From Candidatus Adiutrix sp. (GTDB lineage: Bacteria > Desulfobacterota > Desulfarculia > Adiutricales > Adiutricaceae): a stretch of DNA of 7,193 nt. The number at the start of each line of letters is the position of its first letter. The stretch's first letter is position 1. The stretch is from NCBI GenBank assembly GCA_031283395.1, contig JAITBV010000314.1:1-7193 (forward strand), written 5' to 3'. This document shows, one piece after another, positions 1-5,064 of the stretch. The position numbers were made by a program, and so were the translations under genes. Below the pieces are notes generated by a model. The model worked only from the letters and a program-made list of their open reading frames with translations. It was not told the origin of the DNA and searched no databases.

Positions 1-134
1 ATCTCCCGGATGAACTTGGCCCCGGCCACCAGGGCCTGGCCGCTTTTGGCCTGGCCGCGGCCGGTGAGGAGTTTCAGCCAGCCCTTGTAGCGGGGGTTCT
101 GGCGGCTGGCTATTTCCACCGGGGCCCGCGCCAT
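1..134 (-). CDS. TrmH/SpoU-family RNA methyltransferase, N-terminal part (runs off window)
   Basis: This is the N-terminal start of a probable 2'-O-ribose RNA methyltransferase of the SpoU/TrmH class; the catalytic SPOUT (knotted) domain lies beyond base 1. The 44 visible codons read MARAPVEIASRQNPRYKGWL, followed by a Lys/Arg/Gly-rich turn and ALVAGAKFIRE. That matches the substrate-binding subdomain of the family, whose usual pattern is I-S-x-x-N-P-x-[IV/Y]-K, then R...G, then [FL]-x-V-x-G-x-[KR]-x-[IV]-x-E. The start proposed is ATG at 134-132, with a GGA five bases upstream. However, the frame is open upstream and is the same frame as RsmG, so the two domains may be one polypeptide. Family assignment is good; which RNA it modifies cannot be told from this fragment. 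Confidence 0.7.
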   Translation of the reverse strand, partial: MARAPVEIASRQNPRYKGWLKLLTGRGQAKSGQALVAGAKFIRE

Positions 135-809
135 CGGGGTCCGTTCTCCGGCCGGCCCCTTCTTCCGCCAGGTGAGGAGGCGGCGCTCAAGGCCGCCCGG
201 CCCCAGGGTGTAGGCCCGGTCGCTCTCCAGCTCGAACTCGGCCCACTGCGGTTCCCGGGCCGCCGCCTGTAGTTCCCGGTCCACCCGGGGCCCCTTCATC
301 AGATAGACCCGGCCGCCCGGGGGCAGCCAGGCCGCGGCCCGGGCCAGGGTGGCCGCCGCGGGCTCGAAATCGCGGCTGACCAGGTTGTCCACGGCCCGGT
401 CGAAACGCGGGCCCACCTTGTGGGGATAGACCGAGACATTGTCCAGGGCCAGGAGGGCCGCGGCCTCCTCGATGAAGGCCAGGCGGCGGGCCCGGGGCTC
501 GGCCAGGATCAGGGGTCAGCGGGGGCGGCGGATGGCCAGGGGCAGGCCCGGGAAGCCGGCCCCGCTGCCCAGGTCCAGGGTCAGGCCCCGGGGGTCCATG
601 AATTCCGCGGCCAGGGCCCCGTCGATATAGTGCTTATGCACAAGGTTGTAAAAGCCCCGGATGCGGGTCAGGTCGCCTTCGGGGTTCCTTTTGGCCAGAA
701 GCAGGTGGAGGCGCCAGAATTTTTCAGCCTCGGGGGCTGAAAGTTCAAGGCCGGCCGCGGCGAATTCGGCGATCAGGGCGTCTTTGGTCTCGCGTCTTCC
801 GGGGGCCAT
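135..809 (-). pseudogene. rsmG: 16S rRNA (guanine-N7) methyltransferase RsmG (GidB), interrupted by an in-frame TGA
   Basis: RsmG uses S-adenosylmethionine to make m7G in the 530 loop of 16S rRNA (G527 in E. coli). The first 97 codons start at ATG 809, with AAGG about 11 bases upstream. They carry the family's D-L-T-R-I and H-x-x-D segments (residues 47-50 and 60-63) and the SAM-binding loop LDLGSGAGFPGLP (78-90). A TGA stop at 516-518 follows RRPR. The same frame then continues with good RsmG sequence: an acidic/basic PLILAEPRARRLAFIEEA, VSRDF where the family has ISRAF, GGRVYLMKG, and the final strand RRLLTWRKK. Together the two halves give about 225 residues, close to the normal 200-220. 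No frameshift is needed to join them. The gene is therefore recognisable end to end but formally broken; a recent nonsense mutation, a base-call error and readthrough all remain possible. The 97-residue product alone would lack half the Rossmann fold. Confidence 0.8.
516..518 (-). other. In-frame TGA codon inside rsmG
   Basis: On the minus strand the codons around this point read CGC-CCC-CGC-TGA-CCC-CTG-ATC-CTG. Protein similarity to RsmG is good on both sides in the same frame. The site falls just after the R-P following the SAM-binding loop, a variable position in the family. One base change from CGA (Arg), TGG (Trp), GGA (Gly) or TCA (Ser) would produce it. Several genes nearby end in TGA, so TGA is a normal stop in this genome. 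Confidence 0.85.
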
Positions 810-834
810 GCTTTTCGCCGCCTTGAAAAATTCC

Positions 835-863
835 TTGTTCCGGCCAGCCCTCCCATATATAAT
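835..863 (+). promoter_or_regulatory. Putative sigma70-type promoter for the RluA-family gene
   Basis: TTGTTC at 835-840 and a perfect TATAAT at 858-863 are separated by 17 bp, inside the 60-bp divergent spacer. The -35 box is weak (three of six consensus bases). The AT-rich stretch stands out sharply in this GC-rich DNA. Transcription would start near 869-871, right at the ATG at 870. The TATATA core is partly symmetrical, so a leftward promoter for rsmG could overlap it, but I see no good -35 box for that direction. Confidence 0.5.
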
Positions 864-869
864 AAAGGG

Positions 870-1529
870 ATGTCCGCGCCGCCCATTATATACGAAGACA
901 ACCACCTTTTGATAGTTCAAAAGCCGCCCGGGCGCCTGGCCCAGCCTGACGGCAGCGCCCGGCCCGACCTTTTGACCTGGGCCGGGGACTACCTGGCCCG
1001 GAACAAGCCGGGGCGGGCCTTTGTGGGCCTGGTCCACCGCCTGGACCGGGCCGTGGGCGGGGTCATGGCCCTGGCCAAGACCTCCAAGGCGGCCGCCCGC
1101 CTGAGCCGCGAATTCCGGGAGCGCCGGATAAGGAAGCTCTATCTGGCCCTGGTCACCGGCTCGCCGCCGGGGCCCCGGGGCCGCCTGGGCCAGATACTGG
1201 TGCGGGACGGGGATATGACCCGGCCGGCCGGGCCGGGCGAGGCCGGGGCCGAGGCGGTCCTGACCTGGCGCCTGGCGCGCCGGATCGGGCCCTTGAGCCT
1301 TTTGGAAGTGGACCTGGAAACGGGATTCAAGCACCAGATCCGGGCCCAGTTGTCCGCCCTGGGCCTGCCGGTGGCCGGCGACGCCCGCTATCGGAGCCCC
1401 CTGGCCGGGCCGGGCCCGGCCATCGGCCTCTGGGCCAGTTCCCTGACTTTGACCCACCCCACCCGCCGGCGGGAGATGACTTTCACCGCCGAGCCGGCCG
1501 ACCTCTGGCCCTGGAGCCTGGTCGGGTGA
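870..1529 (+). CDS. RluA-family RNA pseudouridine synthase
   Basis: This enzyme isomerises specific uridines in rRNA or tRNA to pseudouridine. The 219-residue protein opens with IIYEDNHLLIVQKPPGRL, the usual first strand of the RluA family. It carries the catalytic motif HRLDR at residues 56-60, with Asp59 as the predicted nucleophile. KLYLAL (89-94), TGFKHQIRAQL (151-161) and GDARY (170-174) are the later family motifs. The second of these usually reads G-R-T-H-Q-I-R, so the F-K here is a small deviation. There is no N-terminal S4 domain, and the length equals that of E. coli RluA; the exact target uridine cannot be inferred. ATG at 870 is the only start that keeps the first strand, and no in-frame start lies upstream in the spacer. 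AAAGGG directly abuts the ATG, too close to be a normal ribosome site, and the upstream -10 box suggests a leaderless mRNA. Its stop overlaps the next gene's GTG. Confidence 0.9.
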   Translation: MSAPPIIYEDNHLLIVQKPPGRLAQPDGSARPDLLTWAGDYLARNKPGRAFVGLVHRLDRAVGGVMALAKTSKAAARLSREFRERRIRKLYLALVTGSPPGPRGRLGQILVRDGDMTRPAGPGEAGAEAVLTWRLARRIGPLSLLEVDLETGFKHQIRAQLSALGLPVAGDARYRSPLAGPGPAIGLWASSLTLTHPTRRREMTFTAEPADLWPWSLVG

Positions 1530-1951
1530 GGGCGGCCGGCCGGCCGGAGCCTGGGAGCCCCGGGGTTTTAAAAATAAAAAAGATCTCCTGGCTGGACCGC
1601 CAGCGCCTCCGCTCCCGGGGCCGGACCGTGGGCCGGGCCCTGGCCGGGCGCCTGGCGGCCTGGAACCAGGAACTCAGATCGCCCGAACGCATTTTGGAAT
1701 CCCTGGGTCTGGCCGAGGACGACCTGGGGCTCCTTAAGGCCTTAAGCGGCCGCCCCCGGGGTTGGCACCCCTATAAGGCCGACGCCCGGGCCGGGGCTTT
1801 CGCCGGCCGCCTGGCCGTCCTGGGACTGGTCTGTTTCAGCCGGTGGCGGCGGAGGGTCAGCCTGACCGGGGCCGGCCGGGTGCTCTTGCTGTTGACGAAT
1901 ATCGATCCCAAGATAAAAAAGGCCCGGCCGGTGGCGGGGGCCGATTCGTAA
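1526..1951 (+). CDS. Hypothetical protein with winged-helix-like C-terminus
   Basis: I do not recognise this 141-residue basic protein. It starts at GTG 1526, which overlaps the stop of the pseudouridine synthase gene (GTGA). GGAG at 1513-1516 lies nine bases upstream, so the start is well supported and the two genes look translationally coupled. The first 35 residues are Arg/Gly/Pro/Lys-rich and probably disordered. A helical middle (about 52-74) follows. Residues 88-122 (ARAGAFAGRLAVLGLV, then RRRVSLTGAGRVLLL) resemble the recognition helix, short wing and closing helix of a winged-helix domain, where 'LxxLGLV...VxLTxxGRxLL' is typical. That resemblance is by eye only. Codon use matches the neighbours apart from two AT-rich ATA-AAA-AAG (I-K-K) stretches. 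It sits between an RNA-modifying enzyme and a lipid enzyme, so context gives little clue; nucleic-acid binding is a guess. Confidence 0.6.
   Translation: MRAAGRPEPGSPGVLKIKKISWLDRQRLRSRGRTVGRALAGRLAAWNQELRSPERILESLGLAEDDLGLLKALSGRPRGWHPYKADARAGAFAGRLAVLGLVCFSRWRRRVSLTGAGRVLLLLTNIDPKIKKARPVAGADS
1576..1582 (+). other. In-frame slippery heptamer A-AAA-AAG (first copy)
   Basis: Within the unknown gene the codons ATA-AAA-AAG present A-AAA-AAG in the X-XXY-YYZ register that favours -1 slippage in E. coli dnaX. A -1 shift here would run roughly 50 codons before meeting TAA in that frame, and gives no recognisable protein. Function is unproven. Confidence 0.3.
1915..1921 (+). other. In-frame slippery heptamer A-AAA-AAG (second copy)
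   Basis: The same ATA-AAA-AAG codon triplet recurs eleven codons before the TAA of the unknown gene (stop at 1949-1951). A -1 shift here would bypass that TAA and end at TGA 1963-1965. This would form an ATGA overlap with the first possible start (ATG 1962) of the downstream aas-like gene. Whether slippage happens is unknown. Confidence 0.3.
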
Positions 1952-1955
1952 ACGT

Positions 1956-1961
1956 GGAAGG
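1956..1961 (+). promoter_or_regulatory. Ribosome binding site deciding the start of the aas-like gene
   Basis: GGAAGG at 1956-1961 directly abuts ATG 1962 but lies nine bases before ATG 1971. The second spacing is normal, so ATG 1971 is preferred; the two starts differ by only three residues. Confidence 0.65.
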
Positions 1962-1970
1962 ATGAAGCCG

Positions 1971-4268
1971 ATGAACCCTTGCCGTAACCCCCGGGCTCTG
2001 GCCCTGTATGCCGTCCTGGCCGCCCTGGCCCTGGGGGCCGCCCTCCGGGCCGGGCTCCACCCGGGCCTGTTCTCCATCTTGTGCCTGGTCCTGGTTTTGA
2101 AAGTGGCCGGGGTGGCCTATATGTTCCACCTTTCCGAAGAGAGGCTGAAAAAAGTCACCGCCTTTCTCCTGAAAGTTGTTTACCGGCCCCGTCTGGCGGG
2201 CTTCCAGCATTTCGCCGCCCTGGAAAAGGGCCCGACCCTGGTGGTGGCCAACCACACCTCCTTCATGGACGTGCCGTTTCTGGTGGCCTTCCTGCCCGGC
2301 CGCCTGACCTTCGCCATTGACACCAAGTGGGCCGAAGCCTGGTGGCTCAAGCCCTTTCTCCGCACCATCAAGGCCCTGCCCGTCAACCCCGCCCAGCCCC
2401 TGGCCGCCCGGGGGCTCATCGAGAGCCTCCAGGCCGGGGAGACCGTGGTCATCTTTCCCGAAGGCCGCATCACGGACACCGGGAGCCTGATGAAGATCTA
2501 CGAGGGCCCCGGCCTGATCGCCCAAAAAAGCCGGGCCCGCATCGTGCCGGTGGTTTTGGATGGCCTGCAATACCGCCGCCATAGCCGTTTCCGGCCCCTG
2601 CTGCTCCATCCGGTCCGGGGCAAGGTCTCCCTGACCGTCCACCCCCCCCGGTCCCTGGACTGCCCGGAAACGTCCGACGAGACCCAGCGCGAGCACCGGC
2701 ACCGGGTGACCACCGCCCTCTACGACCTGATGTGCGAAAGCCTTCTGAACAGCGCGGACCTGGAACGGAACCTCTGGACGGCCCTTAAGGACGCGGCCCG
2801 TAAATTCGGCCCGGGCCGCGTCATTCTGGAAGACGTGGACCGCCGGCCCCTGACCTATGCCCAAATAGAACGCGGAGCCCGCCTGGTGGGGCGGCGCCTG
2901 GCCGCCGTGAGCCGGAGGGGGGAGAACGTGGGCCTGATGCTCCCCAATTCCAACCACCTTAGCCTGGCCCTCTTCGGCCTCTGGTCCGAGGGCCGGACCG
3001 CGGTGCTCCTCAATTACAGCCAGGGCCCGGCCCCCCTGACCTCGGCCGTGGCCACGGCCCGCATTTCCACGGTCCTGACCTCCCGCCGCTTTCTGGAAAC
3101 CACCGGCCTGGGGCCCCTGGCCGAGAACCTCGGGGTCCGGCTGCTCTACGTGGAAGACCTCAGCTATTCCCCGGCCGAAAAACTGGCCGCCCGCCTGGTC
3201 CCGGCCCGGCCGGCCGAGGCCCTTTCGCCGGCCGCCATAGTCTTCACCTCCGGCTCCGAGGGGCGGCCCAAGGGGGTGGTGCTGAGCCACGCGAACGTCA
3301 TGGCCAACAACTACCAGTTCAAATACCGCCTGCCCATGAACGAGAACGACATCTTCTTCAATGCCATGCCCATGTTCCATTCCATGGGCCTGACCCTTTG
3401 CTCCATCTATCCCGTCCTCCACGGGGTCCGGCTCTTCAACTATCTCACCCCGATCTCGTCGCACCTGATACCGGAACTGATCTACGACACCCGGGCCACC
3501 GTGACCCTGGCCAGCGACACCTTCGCCTGGGCCTGGGGCCGCAACGCCGACTCCTACGACCTGGCCCGGCTGCGCTTCATGATCTCCGGGGCTGAAAAGG
3601 TCAAGCCCCGGACCCAGGCGCTCTACTCTGAAAAATTCGGCCTCCGCATCTTCGAGGGTTACGGGGTCAGCGAGACCACCCCGGTCCTGTCCGTCAACAC
3701 CCCCTTCCACTACAAGGCCGGCTCCGTGGGCCGCCTGCTTCCGGGCATCAGCGCCAGGATCATCCCCGTGGAGGGGGTGGAGCGCGGCGGCAGGCTCGTG
3801 GTCAAAGGCCCCAACGTCATGCTGGGGTACCTTCTGCCCGACCAGCCCGGGGTGATCCAGCCCCCGGCCGACGGCTGGCACGACACCGGCGACATAGTGG
3901 AGATGGACGAGGACGGCTTCGTCTGGATCAAGGGCCGCTTCAAGCGCTTCGCCAAGGTCGGCGCGGAAATGATCTCCCTGGCCGCGGTGGAGGAGGTCGC
4001 CGCCGCCCTCTGGCCCGGCCGGATACAGGCCGTCGTCGCCGTGGAGGACGAACACAAGGGCGAAAGGCTGGCCCTGGTCAGTTCCGAGCCCGACCCGGAT
4101 CTGTCCCAGTTGTGGAAGGCCCTGAAAGAGGCGGGCCTGCCGGAACTGGCCTTTCCCAAGCAGGCCGTCTTCCTGGCCGAGATCCCGGTGACTCCCCTGG
4201 GCAAGATCAATATGCCCAGGCTGGAGGAAGCCGTCCGCCAGGCCCTGGCCGGGCCCGCCGGGGAGTGA
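1971..4268 (+). CDS. aas: Aas-like bifunctional 2-acyl-glycerophosphoethanolamine acyltransferase / acyl-ACP synthetase
   Basis: Aas enzymes re-acylate lysophospholipids at the inner membrane: the C-terminal ligase activates a fatty acid with ATP and passes it through ACP to the N-terminal acyltransferase. From ATG 1971 the protein has 765 residues, compared with 719 in E. coli Aas. Residues 8-52 form one or two hydrophobic membrane helices. The PlsC domain follows, with NHTSFMD giving the H-x4-D catalytic pair (His95, Asp100) and FPEGR at 162-166. The AMP-binding domain has the phosphate loop TSGSEGRPKG (426-435), YGVSETTP (564-571), the DTGD adenylate-ribose motif (638-641) and the late catalytic lysine in PLGKI (Lys745). 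Every expected catalytic residue is present, so both activities should be intact. The LplT lysophospholipid flippase that accompanies Aas in enterobacteria is neither fused nor adjacent. An acyl-CoA rather than acyl-ACP donor cannot be excluded. A long antisense open frame over this gene is a composition artefact. Confidence 0.88.
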   Translation: MNPCRNPRALALYAVLAALALGAALRAGLHPGLFSILCLVLVLKVAGVAYMFHLSEERLKKVTAFLLKVVYRPRLAGFQHFAALEKGPTLVVANHTSFMDVPFLVAFLPGRLTFAIDTKWAEAWWLKPFLRTIKALPVNPAQPLAARGLIESLQAGETVVIFPEGRITDTGSLMKIYEGPGLIAQKSRARIVPVVLDGLQYRRHSRFRPLLLHPVRGKVSLTVHPPRSLDCPETSDETQREHRHRVTTALYDLMCESLLNSADLERNLWTALKDAARKFGPGRVILEDVDRRPLTYAQIERGARLVGRRLAAVSRRGENVGLMLPNSNHLSLALFGLWSEGRTAVLLNYSQGPAPLTSAVATARISTVLTSRRFLETTGLGPLAENLGVRLLYVEDLSYSPAEKLAARLVPARPAEALSPAAIVFTSGSEGRPKGVVLSHANVMANNYQFKYRLPMNENDIFFNAMPMFHSMGLTLCSIYPVLHGVRLFNYLTPISSHLIPELIYDTRATVTLASDTFAWAWGRNADSYDLARLRFMISGAEKVKPRTQALYSEKFGLRIFEGYGVSETTPVLSVNTPFHYKAGSVGRLLPGISARIIPVEGVERGGRLVVKGPNVMLGYLLPDQPGVIQPPADGWHDTGDIVEMDEDGFVWIKGRFKRFAKVGAEMISLAAVEEVAAALWPGRIQAVVAVEDEHKGERLALVSSEPDPDLSQLWKALKEAGLPELAFPKQAVFLAEIPVTPLGKINMPRLEEAVRQALAGPAGE

Positions 4269-4286
4269 TTGATATCCCTGGGCCGC

Positions 4287-4317
4287 GGCGGGGCCGGCCC
4301 CGGTTGTGCCGGCCGCC
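4287..4317 (+). repeat. Imperfect inverted repeat between the aas-like gene and csrA
   Basis: GGCGGGGCCGGC (4287-4298) can pair with GCCGGCCGCC (4308-4317), leaving a two-base bulge and a nine-base loop. No T-run follows, so it is not a standard intrinsic terminator. The right arm overlaps the -35/spacer region of the proposed csrA promoter. In DNA this GC-rich such repeats arise easily by chance. Confidence 0.35.
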
Positions 4318-4332
4318 CATCTGGTGTATTAT
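4304..4332 (+). promoter_or_regulatory. Putative sigma70-type promoter for the csrA-fliW-xerC-hslVU row
   Basis: TTGTGC (4304-4309) and TATTAT (4327-4332) are separated by 17 bp. The -10 box matches five of six consensus bases, the -35 box three of six. A TG immediately precedes the -10 box. Transcription would start near 4339-4340, giving a leader of about 23 nt before the TTG start of csrA. This is the only obvious promoter in the row, whose downstream genes are packed without gaps. Confidence 0.45.
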
Positions 4333-4362
4333 GGCCCGGAGTAAAAGGGCAATAGGTGCGGT

Positions 4363-4593
4363 TTGCTGATCCTGACCCGTAAAATAGGCGAGACCGTGGC
4401 CATCGGCGACGAGGTCAAGGTGCAGGTGGTGGAAGTCAAGGGCCGGCAGGTCCGGCTGGGCATCACCGCCCCGGCCGCCCTGGCCGTCCACCGCGAAGAA
4501 GTCTTTCAACGCATCCAGGAGCAGAACCGAAGGTCCACCGAGGTCTCCCTGAGCGACCTGGAGGTTTTGGCCGGCCTCCTGGCCAGGCCCTGA
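4363..4593 (+). CDS. csrA: CsrA, global post-transcriptional regulator (mRNA-binding)
   Basis: CsrA is a small dimeric protein that binds GGA motifs in mRNA leaders, usually blocking ribosome access; it controls carbon flux, motility and surface behaviour. The 76-residue product begins [16 protein letters not shown] and contains [13 protein letters not shown] and [10 protein letters not shown]. The RNA-contacting residues known in the family (Leu4, Arg6 in strand 1 and the V-H-R-E region around Arg44) are present. The start is TTG 4363 with AGG six bases upstream; no ATG alternative preserves the essential first strand. Residues after about 55 form a C-terminal extension. In Bacillus subtilis FliW binds CsrA through such an extension, which suits the fliW gene 18 bp downstream. 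The rare TTG start may keep expression low. A GGA at 4338-4340 falls at the predicted 5' end of the mRNA, so autoregulation is conceivable but not shown. Confidence 0.95.
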   Translation: MLILTRKIGETVAIGDEVKVQVVEVKGRQVRLGITAPAALAVHREEVFQRIQEQNRRSTEVSLSDLEVLAGLLARP

Positions 4594-4597
4594 AAAG

Positions 4598-4608
4598 CGG
4601 ATGGTCCG
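4598..4608 (+). promoter_or_regulatory. Small hairpin/GGA site over the fliW ribosome binding site
   Basis: The only SD-like bases before fliW are GGA at 4599-4601, ten bases from the ATG. They sit in CGGA-TGG-TCCG, a perfect four-base-pair inverted repeat with a three-base loop. The context GGATGG also resembles the core of CsrA binding sites (GGA, often followed by T). Weak pairing or CsrA binding here could limit fliW translation. This is an inference from a short motif. Confidence 0.35.
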
Positions 4609-4611
4609 AAC

Positions 4612-5064
4612 ATGATAAAGATAGTAACCAAGCGCTTCGGGGAAATGGAATTTACGGAAGAGTCCGTGGTCAGGGTGCTGGGCGGGCTGTTGGGCCTGGG
4701 CGGCCTGGAAAACTACGTCATCATCCGCTATCAGGACGACAGCCCCTTTTACTGGCTCCAGTGCGTCGATGACCCGGACCTGGCCCTGGTCATGGTCAAT
4801 CCCCTGGCCTTCACGCCCGATTACGCCCCGGCCATTCCCCCGGCCGTGGCCGAGGAACTGGGAGGGCCCGGGGAACTGTCCCTCTTTGTCATAGTCACCA
4901 TTCCGGCCGGAAACCCCAGGGGCCTGACCGCCAACCTCCTGGGCCCGGTGGTGGTCAACCCCGGCCGCCGGCTGGCCCGGCAACTGGTGCTGGACGACCG
5001 CCTCTATTCCCATCGCCATCCGGTCCTGGCCGACGCGGCCGGAAACCCGGAAGTGCCCAGGTGA
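4612..5064 (+). CDS. fliW: FliW, flagellar assembly factor and CsrA antagonist
   Basis: FliW binds CsrA and frees target mRNAs such as flagellin; it also binds flagellin, so free flagellin releases CsrA inhibition (established in B. subtilis). The 150-residue length is typical. Family landmarks are SPFYWLQCVDDPDLALVMVNP (about 44-64), YAPAIP (71-76), FVIVTIP (92-98) and the signature NLLGPVVVNPGRRLARQLVL (108-127). The N-terminal GGLLGLGGLENYVII stands where the family usually has an F-x-x-G-[IL]-x-G-F segment; that Phe is replaced here. The start is ATG 4612, only 18 bp after csrA, behind a weak SD. Its stop overlaps the xerC GTG start. No flagellin or other flagellar gene is in view, so whether the organism is motile cannot be judged. 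Confidence 0.93.
   Translation: MIKIVTKRFGEMEFTEESVVRVLGGLLGLGGLENYVIIRYQDDSPFYWLQCVDDPDLALVMVNPLAFTPDYAPAIPPAVAEELGGPGELSLFVIVTIPAGNPRGLTANLLGPVVVNPGRRLARQLVLDDRLYSHRHPVLADAAGNPEVPR

Noticed and set aside
470..518. Selenocysteine insertion at the rsmG TGA
   Set aside because: The position is variable in RsmG and not a cysteine or redox site. The GC-rich sequence after it can fold in many ways, but I could not pick out a convincing bacterial SECIS loop.
516..518. Alternative genetic code reading TGA as Trp or Gly
   Set aside because: The pseudouridine synthase, aas, csrA, fliW, xerC, DUF2628 and hslV genes all end in TGA at the expected lengths, and no other gene has an internal TGA.
810..1457. 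Upstream extension of the rsmG frame opposite the pseudouridine synthase gene
   Set aside because: The extra 216 residues are a low-complexity antisense reading of a real gene; RsmG similarity starts right at ATG 809.
1530..1568. Rho-independent terminator after the pseudouridine synthase gene (GC-rich stretch followed by GGTTTTA)
   Set aside because: The pairing is short and poorly formed, the T-run is only four bases, and it lies inside the coupled downstream coding region that has its own good SD.
1857..4055. A 732-codon open frame on the minus strand opposite the aas-like gene
   Set aside because: It has no recognisable domain, is rich in Gly/His/Gln/Pro from the complement of GC-rich codons, and lies entirely opposite a gene with all catalytic motifs. 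It is a stop-poor shadow frame.
4207..5019. A 270-codon minus-strand frame opposite csrA and fliW
   Set aside because: Shadow frame spanning two clear genes and a promoter region; composition is typical of antisense GC-rich translation.
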